Source: Catenuloplanes atrovinosus (lineage in GTDB: Bacteria > Actinomycetota > Actinomycetes > Mycobacteriales > Micromonosporaceae). From it: a stretch of 64,000 bases of DNA. Both the position numbers and the translations under genes were made by a program. Numbering within the stretch: the stretch's first letter is position 1; every line of letters starts with the position of its first letter. The DNA lies in the NCBI RefSeq assembly GCF_031458235.1, contig NZ_JAVDYB010000001.1, positions 4,671,001 through 4,735,000 on the forward strand. Direction: 5' to 3'. Shown one piece after another: positions 36,208-43,518 of the stretch. The notes beneath the pieces are model-generated. The model worked only from the letters and a program-made list of their open reading frames with translations. It searched no databases and was not told the DNA's origin.

Positions 36208-36999
36208 CTACCGGCCCGACGGTACGATCGTCCCGTACCGGCAGGACGCGGCCACCCGGTCCAGGCGCGCGGCGCCCTCGGCCTCGTCCAGGCCGAGGCG
36301 CTCACACAGCTCCCGGTGCCCGTCGACCAGCGGGCCGGTCACCTCGCGCGCCTCGTAGTCGGTGCCCTCCAGCTCCACGGACAACTCGTCCCAGACCTGC
36401 AGCGCCTCCTCCACCAGCTCCAGCGCGGCCGTGGTCGCCGGGTACTGCAACAGGATCTCGGCCTCGTCGACCAGCCGGAGCCCGGCCTCCCACGCGTCGT
36501 CGCCGGACGCGGCGTCGATCGCGGTGCGGAAGTCCTCCAGCCCGTGCGCGGCCGCGTCCACGTCCAGCAGGCCGGCCTCGCCGAGCAGCCGGACCGCGAA
36601 GAGCCGGTCGCGCACCGCGGTCTCCACCACCAGCGCGGCGACCTGCCGGCCGGTGAGCCGGCGCAGCGCCTGCAGGTAGCGCGCCTGCTCCGGATCGGCC
36701 GGGTCCGGCCCGGGCGGCGTGGCGGAGGCCAGCAGCGGGAAGTGCGCGTCGATCGCGGTCAGCGCCAGCGCGACCGCGTGCGCGCACAGCCGCTGACCGG
36801 CCGCGCAGTCGCAGTCGCCGCTGAACGCGCCGTCCACGATGCCGACCCAGGTCTGCACGTCGCCGACCTCGGCCAGCACGCCGCCGCCGGAGGACTCCAG
36901 GTCGCCGACCGCGCCGTCGGACATGAGCCGGTCGGCCGCGCCGGCGACCTCGGTGGGCACGGAGTCCCGGAAGGCTTGGATGTCGATGCGTACCGCCAC
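36208..36999 (-). CDS. SWIM zinc-finger domain protein
   Basis: 263 residues. SWIM motif CxCx(n)CxH is seen as CDCAAGQRLCAH at about 63-74, preceded by the usual strand (VQTWVGIVDGAFSGD). The remainder is all-helical, acidic and repeat-like (ALRRLTGRQVAALVVET, LELVEEALQVWDELSVELEGT), similar to the TPR-like region that follows SWIM in actinobacterial proteins. SWIM domains mediate DNA or protein binding; no enzyme domain is present. Head-to-tail with the hydrolase gene at 36197. Confidence 0.85.
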   Translation of the reverse strand: MAVRIDIQAFRDSVPTEVAGAADRLMSDGAVGDLESSGGGVLAEVGDVQTWVGIVDGAFSGDCDCAAGQRLCAHAVALALTAIDAHFPLLASATPPGPDPADPEQARYLQALRRLTGRQVAALVVETAVRDRLFAVRLLGEAGLLDVDAAAHGLEDFRTAIDAASGDDAWEAGLRLVDEAEILLQYPATTAALELVEEALQVWDELSVELEGTDYEAREVTGPLVDGHRELCERLGLDEAEGAARLDRVAASCRYGTIVPSGR

Positions 37000-37081
37000 G
37001 GGCGATCACCCTACCGGCGCGCCCGGGCCGCCGATACGGGTGATCGGCGACCAAGCGACCGGACGGCACGGTTGGACACGG

Positions 37082-37462
37082 TCACCCCGGCGGGCGGAGC
37101 AGTTCCAGCTCGATCTCGTCGAGCACGTCGAGCGCGTGCCGCAGCGGGTCGCGCATGCGCATCACCTCCTCCTGGCCCAGCGTGATCGTGTCCGCGGTGT
37201 CCAGGAACAGGCCGGCCGCGTGGTCGACCGCGGCGAGCCGGTCGTCCAGCGGGACGGCCGGCCCGCACAGCGTGCGCAGGGCCGTGACGTGGTCGTCGAT
37301 GCGCAGCGTCAGGCGGTCGCGGAGGATCGGCTTCGCCGAGGACAGCCAGTGCCACCACCCGATCGTGAACGTGAGCGTGGCCGCGTACTCCCGCAGGACA
37401 CGGCGTTCGGGCGCCAGCGCGGCCGCGTGCGCGGTCCACCAGGCGGCCAGCGGATGCGTCAT
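37082..37462 (-). CDS. Small helical protein, unknown, in the sigma/EAL operon
   Basis: 126 residues from ATG 37462, two bases after the stop of the EAL gene, so translationally linked. Predominantly helical, Trp-rich N-terminus (AAWWTAHAAAL, FTIGWWHWLSS) and long acidic helices (AVDHAAGLFLDTADTITLGQEEVMRMRD). No known domain seen. Its position suggests a partner or output of the EAL phosphodiesterase, but there is no direct evidence. Confidence 0.75.
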   Translation of the reverse strand: MTHPLAAWWTAHAAALAPERRVLREYAATLTFTIGWWHWLSSAKPILRDRLTLRIDDHVTALRTLCGPAVPLDDRLAAVDHAAGLFLDTADTITLGQEEVMRMRDPLRHALDVLDEIELELLRPPG

Positions 37463-37464
37463 GC

Positions 37465-39309
37465 TCAACCCAGCTTCGAGATCGGGCGGAGGTCGAGCTC
37501 GATCTGACCGCCCGGATCGGCCATCGGCACCGGCCGTCCGATGTGGAATCCCTGCGCGAAGTCCACATCGTAGCGTCGCAGCAGCGCGGCGGTCTCGTCG
37601 TCCGGCACGCTCTCCGCGGCGACCCGGATGCCGAGGTCGTGGCAGATCAGCGTGAGCCGCTCGACCAGCGCCTGGTCCGCGGGCGTACGCGCCAGCCCGG
37701 TGATGAACCGCCCATCGATCTTCACCAGGTCGACCGGCAGCGTCCGCAGGTGCAGCAGCGACGCGTGCCCGGTGCCGAAGTCGTCCAGCGCCAGCTGCGC
37801 GCCGAGCTGCCGGATGCCGGTGGCGAACGCCAGCGCCTCGTTCCGGTTCTCGATCGCGGCGGTCTCGGTGATCTCGAACGTCAGCCGCCCGGCCCGCACC
37901 CGGTGCCGGGTCAGCGCGCGCGTCACGTGGTCGAGCAGCCCGGGGTCGGCCAGCGACCGGCCGGACACGTTGATCTGGCAGTGCGAGTCCAGCGCGCCCT
38001 GGCCGATCAGCTTGATCGCGTGGTCGATCACCCACCGGTCGACCGGCAGGATCTCGCCGATGCGCTCCGCGGTGTCCAGGAACGCCCACGGCGGCACCGG
38101 CTCGCCGGACTCACCGCGCACCCGCAGCAGGATCTCGTGCCGGGTGACCCGGTTCAGGTCCAGGTCCAGGATCGGCTGCGCGAACAGCGCGAACCGCTCG
38201 TTGGCCACCGCGCGCTGCACCGCGCTCCGGCTGCGCCGCAACCGGATGTCGCCGCGCGCCGGGCCGGGCGCGATCCGGGCCAGGTGGCCGCCGCGCCGGG
38301 CCTCGCGCGCCGCGTGCTCCGCGTCCAGCAGCAGCTCGAACCCGCTTGCCTCGGCGCCGCGGGCGAACCGGACCGCGCCGGCCCACGCGTTGACCCGCAC
38401 GGCCGCGCCGCGCAGCGAGAACAGGTGGCTGCGCACCCGCTCGACCGCGGTGACCGCGACCCGCTCCGCCTCCGCGGCCGTGGTGGTGCCGCGCAGCAGC
38501 ACGCCGAACAGGCCGGGCGCGGCCAGCCCGTGCATGGCCCGGACCGGGTTCACCGCGGTCAGCAGCCGCCCCACCTGGGCGGCCAGGTCGTCGCGATCGC
38601 CGTCGCGCAGCGTGACCGGCGCCGGCTCCGCCGACACCACGAAGACCACCCCGTCGGCGGTACGCCGGGCGCGGTCCACCTCGTCGATCAGGTACTCCCG
38701 CGCGGGCAGCCCGGTGGCGGCCTCACGCGCGCCCAGGTCGGCGCAGAGCATCTCCTCGCGCACGGCCTGCCGGGCGCGCTCCCGCCGGGCCAGCTCCGGG
38801 CCGGTGACGTCCTCGCAGGTGGCGACGATGCCGTCGGCCAGGATCTCGATGAGCGCGTGCACGTAGCGGACCGTGCCGTCCGGCCGCCGCGCGCGGAACG
38901 TCACCTCGGCCGGCCGCGTCTCCGTCCACGCGTCCTGCACCGCGGCGGTGATGGTGACCAGGTCCTCCGGGTGCGCGCACGCCATCAGCGCGGTCAGGGT
39001 GAGCGGGTCCGCGGTGGCCGCGGGCCGGCCCAGGATCTCGGTCATCGCCGCCGACCAGGTCAGCGCGCCGGTGCCCCGGTCCCAGGCGACGACACCGAGT
39101 CCGGCCAGGCACGCCGCGCGGGTGATCCGGGCCAGTTCGTCCTCGGGCGCGGTCAGCGGGTCGGTCAGTTCCGCCTCGTCCGGCGGCGGCGCCGCGGCCT
39201 GGCGCCGGTGGTCGAGCAGCACCTGCCGGGCCACCCGGCGGAAGCGCATCTGCTCCAGCGGGCTGGGCCGGTGGCCGGACGCGAGCCGCAGCACGTCATC
39301 GAGTCGCAT
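37465..39309 (-). CDS. PAS - degenerate GGDEF - EAL cyclic-di-GMP phosphodiesterase
   Basis: About 614 residues from ATG 39309 (GTG 39318 also possible). PAS at about 65-175 (LGVVAWDRGTGALTWSAAMTEILGRPA, FRARRPDGTVRYVHALIEI), a GGDEF-derived domain about 200-345 where the active GGDEF is replaced (LFGVLLRGTT), then EAL at about 360-605. EAL catalytic motifs are retained: HEILLRV (E of EALLR), INVSGRSL, FEITETA, LDDFGTG, VDLVKIDGRFI, AAESVP and QGFHIGRP. So it should hydrolyse c-di-GMP. Start overlaps the sigma factor end by 14 bp, and a small protein follows, forming an operon. Confidence 0.9.
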   Translation of the reverse strand: MRLDDVLRLASGHRPSPLEQMRFRRVARQVLLDHRRQAAAPPPDEAELTDPLTAPEDELARITRAACLAGLGVVAWDRGTGALTWSAAMTEILGRPAATADPLTLTALMACAHPEDLVTITAAVQDAWTETRPAEVTFRARRPDGTVRYVHALIEILADGIVATCEDVTGPELARRERARQAVREEMLCADLGAREAATGLPAREYLIDEVDRARRTADGVVFVVSAEPAPVTLRDGDRDDLAAQVGRLLTAVNPVRAMHGLAAPGLFGVLLRGTTTAAEAERVAVTAVERVRSHLFSLRGAAVRVNAWAGAVRFARGAEASGFELLLDAEHAAREARRGGHLARIAPGPARGDIRLRRSRSAVQRAVANERFALFAQPILDLDLNRVTRHEILLRVRGESGEPVPPWAFLDTAERIGEILPVDRWVIDHAIKLIGQGALDSHCQINVSGRSLADPGLLDHVTRALTRHRVRAGRLTFEITETAAIENRNEALAFATGIRQLGAQLALDDFGTGHASLLHLRTLPVDLVKIDGRFITGLARTPADQALVERLTLICHDLGIRVAAESVPDDETAALLRRYDVDFAQGFHIGRPVPMADPGGQIELDLRPISKLG

Positions 39310-39850
39310 CCGGATCACCGCCCAGCGTCTCCTCGGCCAGTTCCTGGAGCCGGCGGCGGGCCGCGTGCTTGTAGAAGCGCACGCTGGTGTCGGCGAGCCC
39401 GAGGATGCGGCCGATCTCCGGGTTGGAGAAGCCCTGCTCGGACAGCGCGAACACCTGGGCCTGGCGCGGTGGCAGCCGGTCCAGCCAGTACCGGCGCAGT
39501 TGCTCGGCCTCCCAGGAGTCGGCCGCGGTGACCATCCCGCCGGGCAGTTCCTCGGGCAGCACGGTCTCCCGGCCGGCCTTGCTCTTCTCCCGGCGCAGCA
39601 CGTGGTGCGCCGTCTTGATCACCCAGCCGAGCGGCGCCTCGAACCCGCGGATCTCCACCCACCGGCGCCGCGCGATCAGGTACGCCTCGTGCAGCGCCTC
39701 ACGGACCAGGTCGGAGTGGTCGCCGCCGAGCCGCAGCACGCTCTCGGCCCGCGCGTACGTCTCCTCGATCAACGCGTTGCACTCCGCGTCGTACTGGTCG
39801 TCGAGGCGTTCGCCCTCGTCCCATCGGGCGGCGTGATTCGACTGGCTCAC
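39296..39850 (-). CDS. Sigma-70-family RNA polymerase sigma factor (ECF-like)
   Basis: 184 residues from GTG 39850 with GGGGGAG upstream. A region-2-like helical stretch (ALIEETYARAESVLRLGGDHSDLVREALHEAYLIARRRW, then FEAPLGWVIKTAHHVLRREKSKAG) precedes a region-4 HTH (LDRLPPRQAQVFALSEQGFSNPEIGRILGLADTSVRFYKHAARRRLQELA). ECF-like size. No anti-sigma gene is adjacent; instead a PAS-EAL phosphodiesterase overlaps its 3' end, suggesting c-di-GMP-linked control. The start codon overlaps the stop of a 9-codon leader ORF (GTGA). Confidence 0.85.
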   Translation of the reverse strand: MSQSNHAARWDEGERLDDQYDAECNALIEETYARAESVLRLGGDHSDLVREALHEAYLIARRRWVEIRGFEAPLGWVIKTAHHVLRREKSKAGRETVLPEELPGGMVTAADSWEAEQLRRYWLDRLPPRQAQVFALSEQGFSNPEIGRILGLADTSVRFYKHAARRRLQELAEETLGGDPDATR

Positions 39851-39876
39851 GCCGCCCGCTCCCCCAGCTCGATCAT
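39847..39876 (-). other. Possible 9-codon leader ORF coupled to the sigma factor
   Basis: ATG 39876 with GGGGGGAA 5 bases ahead reads MIELGERAA and stops at TGA 39847, which shares GTGA with the sigma factor start. Too short to judge by composition. It could be a translation-coupling leader or simply chance. Confidence 0.35.
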
Positions 39877-39889
39877 GATTTCCCCCCAC

Positions 39890-40131
39890 GGAAAGTCGTC
39901 CCCGTTCGCATATAACTCTCTGTGGGGGCCGGAATGTAGATGCCGCTCGGCCGGATTTCTTTTGCAAGATCTGCGATCACGCCATTGAACTGCGCTTTCT
40001 CCGGTAAATTGCCACAATTACGCAATGCGCATGCATACTTGCCCTGCGTGCTTTCATGCACGGTAAGTAACTTAAAGTTGTCACGCCAGCACATTGCGTG
40101 GGCATTGCATCCCATCGATAGCGTCGATGCC
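39890..40131. other. AT-richer divergent intergenic region
   Basis: Roughly 240 bp much lower in GC than the surroundings, e.g. TATAACTCTCTG (39911-39922), CCGGTAAATTGCCACAATTACG (near 40003-40024, in two parts) and GGTAAGTAACTTAAAGTTGTC (40062-40082). It separates the sigma factor (minus) from a small Pro-rich ORF (plus) and contains short inverted repeats such as CGTGC-TTTCAT-GCACG. No gene is supported inside; promoters for both directions are likely. Confidence 0.5.
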
Positions 40132-40314
40132 ATGGACACACTGGACCTGACCGACGCCCCGCCCGCCGAGCCGGACCCGGAACAGCCCACGCCCACCGAT
40201 CCACCCGCACCGGCCGACCCGCCGAAGCCGACCGACCCGGACTGGCCGGAGGAGACGCCGCCGCCGCGCACCGACCCGGACTGGCCGCCGCCGCTGTCCG
40301 AGCCGGAGCGGTGA
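40132..40314 (+). CDS. Pro/Asp-rich 60-residue microprotein
   Basis: ATG 40132 to TGA 40314. Composition is extreme: nearly half Pro, Asp and Glu, strongly acidic, with a repeated DPDWP motif twice (TDPDWPEE, TDPDWPPP) and TP/DPP spacing. No signal peptide or membrane helix. AT-rich upstream DNA fits a promoter, but there is no clear Shine-Dalgarno. It could be a real small disordered protein; no family known to me. Confidence 0.45.
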   Translation: MDTLDLTDAPPAEPDPEQPTPTDPPAPADPPKPTDPDWPEETPPPRTDPDWPPPLSEPER

Positions 40315-40435
40315 CCGGCCCACCGCGTCCTGAATCGCGCCGCCGACCAGGAAGATCGTCGCTTTCCGGGCGTTCATGATCCCTGCCGAGTCGTCCGTGT
40401 CACCACCGGTGGCACGGACGACGGGATGGACTCGG

Positions 40436-40722
40436 ACGACTGAGCCGATCATCGAGGCGGACGCGGTGGGCTTCGCGGCCCGGGCCGGTGTTCCGGCGCT
40501 CACCGGCGTCTCGCCGGCCGTCCACGGCGGACGGAGCGTGGCGCTGGCCGGCGAGTCCGGCACCGGCGAGACCACACTGCCGCGGCTGCTGCTCGGCCAG
40601 GCGCGGCCGACGACCGGCGAGATCCGCTTCGACGGCGCGCCGCTGCACCGCGGCCGGCTGCGCGACTACCGGCGCGCTCGACCCCACCAACCGCGTGAAG
40701 ATCATCGACCCTGGGCCGTGAG
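40436..40722 (+). pseudogene. ABC transporter ATP-binding protein remnant (oligopeptide type)
   Basis: A fragment of about 75 residues resembles the N-terminus of DppD/OppF-like ATPases: GVSPAVHGGRSVALAGESGTGETTLPRLLLGQARPTTGEIRFDGAPL. The Walker A lysine and serine are changed (GESGTGETT rather than GESGSGKST), and the sequence continues LRDYRR then loses similarity; a frame-shifted tail such as LDPTNRV follows. No start, Q-loop, signature or Walker B. So a dead gene scar, followed by repeats. Confidence 0.65.
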
Positions 40723-40800
40723 ATCCCACCGCCGGGCCGTGACATCGCGCCAACGGGCCGTGAGACATCGAGCCGCCGGGCCGCCATGCCGTGAGATCGC
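40713..40800. repeat. Degenerate tandem repeats of about 21 bp
   Basis: GGGCCGTGAGATCCCACCGCC (40713-40733, 21 bp given in unit form), then 40734-40754, 40755-40777 and 40778-40800, each built on GGGCCGTGA-ATCG-CC. Unit lengths 21, 21, 23 and 23. Noncoding, immediately after the ATPase remnant. Confidence 0.65.
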
Positions 40801-40885
40801 CTGGTGCGCCGCGCTCGCGGCCGGAGGTGGTGGCGCGGTGCGGGCGGCGGCGGGTGCGGGAGTCGCGTGGTTCTCGGTGACCGGC

Positions 40886-40983
40886 GGCGGCACCGGCTCC
40901 GATGCGGTGGCGGAGCGGCGGCGGAGACGCCGCGAGGTTGGCCCGCGGGAGCGTGCGGGCCGCGACCACGCCGGAAGCGGGAA
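40886..40983 (+). repeat. 98-bp intergenic repeat with hairpin, copy 2
   Basis: Plus-strand copy, about 90 percent identical to the minus strand of 6079-6177. The stem-loop GGCCCGC-GGGAGCGT-GCGGGCC is at 40940-40961. It sits between the ATPase remnant and the 3' end of the membrane-protein gene at 41118, again in a converging gap. The bases flanking the unit differ from copy 1, showing a dispersed element. Confidence 0.8.
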
Positions 40984-41117
40984 AATGGGTCCCCGGTGTC
41001 GTCTCCGGGCCGGGCCGGGCCGGCCAGGCGGGCCGAGCCCAGCCGGAAGCGGGGACGCTTCGGCACGAGGGCGCCGCGTGGTCCGGCCCGCGGGCGGGGC
41101 CGGACCACGGGCGGGTC
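40984..41117. other. GC-rich gap without a gene
   Basis: 134 bp after the 98-bp repeat and before the membrane-protein stop. GC-only low-complexity sequence with short GGGCC/GGCCC inverted repeats, such as GTCCGGCC-CGCGGGC-GGGGCCGGAC (41078-41102), which could act as terminator of the gene on the minus strand. Confidence 0.4.
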
Positions 41118-42563
41118 TCAGACCTGCCGGACGGCGACGACGCCGGGGAGGCCGGAGACCTCGTCGACCAGGAGGTCGAACATGCCGGGGGTGGTATAGC
41201 TGACGTCGAACCACAGGCTGCTCTCCGGCTCGCAGCCGACGGTGAGCACGGAGTCGCCGGCGGCGCGCTGGTTGCCGAGCCAGGCGGCGGCGCCGCCGGT
41301 ACGGCCGATGGCGGCTTGGAGCAGGTTGCGCTCGTCCTGTGTGGAGGCCGGGTCGACGTAGACGCGGGCGTCGGTGCTGGCGCGGGCCTCGGCGGCGGTG
41401 AGCGGCTTCGGTGTGCCGTCCGGGGCGCAGGAGCCGGGGCCGCCGGTGAACGCCATGACCGCGCCGGCGGCCAGGAGCACGACGCCGCCGGCCAGCGTGA
41501 GGCGGGCCCACCAGCGTCGCTGCACGCTCGCGGCGGCGCGGCGCCACCAGCGGTGGCGGGCGATCCGGCCGCGCAGTCGGGCCAGCGGGAACGGCGGCAC
41601 GCAGGCGGCCAGCAGCACCGCGGTGACGGCCAGGAAGATCAGCAGGAACGTCGGCAGCGCGGTGAAGTCGTAGAACAGTGGACGCCAGAACGGGTAGATC
41701 GGGGGTGTGCCCGGCTCGGGGCGCCACCACAGCCGCACCGCCTCGGTCATCAGCAGCAGCACGCCGAGCAGCGGGAAGACGGCGATCAGGCCGGCGATGG
41801 CGATGAGGCCGGCGGCGCGCTCGGCGCGGCGGCTGACCCAGCCGAAGACGCCGAATGCGACCAGCGCGCCGAACGGGGCGCCGGCGGGTGCGGCCCACCA
41901 CATCCAGTCCGGCGTGGCGCGGCTGAGCGAGTAGGCCGCGCTGCCGTCCGAGTCGTACCAGGGCACGCCCGGGAAGTACCAGATCTCGAACTGGAGCACC
42001 AGGCCGTCGCGCTCGGCCCAGAACTGGCGGGCGCCGGTCTCGGTGGTGTCGATCGCGTGCACGGTCCAGCCGGTGGCCGCCAGGCGCGCGTGGACGCCGG
42101 TCGCGTACTCGGCGACCCGGCGGGTGGCGTCGGTGTGCTCGTCGATGGTGTAGCGCTGGTAGCCGTGCACGATGCCGGCCTCGGCGTCCGGCTCGGTGGT
42201 GAAGTCCGGCACGTCGCCGCCGCCGTAGACGCGGATGCCGGGGAAGACCGTGTCGCCGATCTCGGCGGCGGCCACACCGCTCGGCAGCGGCGGCACGAAC
42301 GTCCACGCCAGCTGCGTGGCCAGCACCGCGCCGGTGAACGCACCGAGCAGCATGACCACCAGCGCGACCGGTACGACCAGCGGGTTGCCGGCCCACCCGA
42401 GCCGGGCGCGCGTGCCGTGCCACAGGATGTCGGCGGCCTCGCGCGGGCGCGGCTGGCGGGCGCCCAGTTCCTCCTCCGCCTCGGCGAGCGTGTCCAGCAG
42501 CTCGTCGCGGCGCCGGCCGGGCGGGAAGGCGATCGCGGCGAGCCGGTGGCGCAGGGGTGTCAC
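41118..42563 (-). CDS. Multi-pass membrane protein linked to PadR
   Basis: 481 residues from GTG 42563, which overlaps the PadR stop in GTGA. The N-terminus has a helical cytosolic region of the type found in PadR-associated membrane proteins (RRRDELLDTLAEAEEELG). Hydrophobic segments: LVVPVALVVMLLGAFTGAVLATQLAW, then an extracellular loop, AAPAGAPFGALVAFGVFGWV, LIAIAGLIAVFPLLGVLLLMTEAV, ALPTFLLIFLAVTAVLLAACV and LAGGVVLLAAGAVMAFTG, with an exposed C-terminal 130 residues carrying two Cys. No enzyme motif seen; role unknown, likely controlled by PadR. Confidence 0.8.
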   Translation of the reverse strand: MTPLRHRLAAIAFPPGRRRDELLDTLAEAEEELGARQPRPREAADILWHGTRARLGWAGNPLVVPVALVVMLLGAFTGAVLATQLAWTFVPPLPSGVAAAEIGDTVFPGIRVYGGGDVPDFTTEPDAEAGIVHGYQRYTIDEHTDATRRVAEYATGVHARLAATGWTVHAIDTTETGARQFWAERDGLVLQFEIWYFPGVPWYDSDGSAAYSLSRATPDWMWWAAPAGAPFGALVAFGVFGWVSRRAERAAGLIAIAGLIAVFPLLGVLLLMTEAVRLWWRPEPGTPPIYPFWRPLFYDFTALPTFLLIFLAVTAVLLAACVPPFPLARLRGRIARHRWWRRAAASVQRRWWARLTLAGGVVLLAAGAVMAFTGGPGSCAPDGTPKPLTAAEARASTDARVYVDPASTQDERNLLQAAIGRTGGAAAWLGNQRAAGDSVLTVGCEPESSLWFDVSYTTPGMFDLLVDEVSGLPGVVAVRQV

Positions 42564-42898
42564 CAGGCGATCCGGTGCGCATGCCCGAGGCGGCGGCGGG
42601 CCGCGAGCTGCGCGGCCGAGGCCTCGGCGGCGCGGCGCAGCCGCTCGCTCTCCGTCTCCAGCGCGGCCTCGCCGTCGCCGGTGAGCCGGTAGTAGCGCCG
42701 GCTGCGCCCGCCGACCACCTCTTCCCGGTCGACGGCGATCAGGCCGTCGGCGGCGAGCCGGTCCAGCGCGCCGTAGAGCGTGCCGGCCAGCAGCCGCACC
42801 CGGCCGTCGGAGAGGCGCTGGACCTCGCGGATGACGCCGTATCCGTGCCGGGGCGCGTCGGCGAGTGCGGAGAGGATCCAGAGCGTGGCTTCGTGCAT
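42560..42898 (-). CDS. PadR family transcriptional regulator
   Basis: 112 residues. PadR winged helix: LWILSALADAPRHGYGVIREVQRLSDGRVRLLAGTLYGALDRLAADGLIAVDREEVVGGRSRRYYRLTGDGEAAL, with the conserved HGY, GTLY and R-YY elements, then a dimerisation helix. The promoter region carries two direct repeats, and the gene overlaps the downstream membrane protein, so this is a self-regulated operon. Confidence 0.92.
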   Translation of the reverse strand: MHEATLWILSALADAPRHGYGVIREVQRLSDGRVRLLAGTLYGALDRLAADGLIAVDREEVVGGRSRRYYRLTGDGEAALETESERLRRAAEASAAQLAARRRLGHAHRIAW

Positions 42899-42904
42899 GC
42901 CGCC

Positions 42905-42959
42905 AATATAAAGAGGCTCTGACTATAAGAGCAACTGTATATTCAGAGCTTCTGACTAT
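42905..42959. promoter_or_regulatory. Two 22-bp direct repeats, 33 bp apart (PadR sites)
   Basis: Repeats at 42905-42926 and 42938-42959 match at 17 of 22 positions, sharing AGAG-N2-TCTGACTAT on the plus strand. The 33-bp period is three helical turns, so dimers would lie on one face. TATA-rich core next to the PadR start. The second copy overlaps the end of the VOC gene by 4 bases. Confidence 0.7.
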
Positions 42960-43453
42960 GGCCGGACCGGCGCGCTGCCGCGGCCCTCGGCGCGCCCGCT
43001 CAGCTCCGCGTCGAGCGTCTCCTGGGCGACGCGCATGACCTCGGCGTAGCGCGGCTGCGCCAGCCGGCGCCACATCTCCTCCTCCGGCACCTCCGCCACC
43101 CGGGCCACCACCCACCAGATGTTGCCGAACGGGTCGCGGATCCGGCCGCCGCGCTGCCCGAACGCGTCGTCCGCGAGCGGCGTGACCACCCGGGCGCCGG
43201 CGTCGACGGCCCGGGCCACCGCCGCGTCCGCGTCCGGTACGAACACGCGCAGCAGGCTCGGCATGCGCGGCCACTCGGGACGGCGGTCGAAGGCGAGCAC
43301 GACCGTGTCACCGACCCGGACCTCGCCGTGCCCGATCAGGCCGTCCTCGGTGCGTACCCGGGCCAGCTCCGCGCCGTCGAAGGCGGCCACGACGAAATCG
43401 ATGAGGGCGCCGGTGTCGTCCGTGACGACCCAGGGCGCGACCGTGGTGTACAT
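42956..43453 (-). CDS. VOC family protein (PhnB/glyoxalase-like)
   Basis: 165 residues. Begins VAPWVVTDDTGALIDFVVAAFDGAELARV and includes IGHGEVRVGDTVVLAFDRRPEWPRMPSLLRVFVPDADAAVARAVDAGARVVTPLADDAFGQRGGRIRDPFGNIWWV, the standard PhnB-like arrangement with DPFGNIWW at the metal/substrate edge. A C-terminal tail of 40 residues is helical. Function undetermined. Divergent from PAP2 at 43519 with 65 bp between. Confidence 0.88.
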   Translation of the reverse strand: MYTTVAPWVVTDDTGALIDFVVAAFDGAELARVRTEDGLIGHGEVRVGDTVVLAFDRRPEWPRMPSLLRVFVPDADAAVARAVDAGARVVTPLADDAFGQRGGRIRDPFGNIWWVVARVAEVPEEEMWRRLAQPRYAEVMRVAQETLDAELSGRAEGRGSAPVRP

Positions 43454-43518
43454 GGCGCCGACGCTAGCCTCGTCAGCGGTCAGCGCCTGTCCGCCGCGCG
43501 ATCGGGCAAGATGGACCG

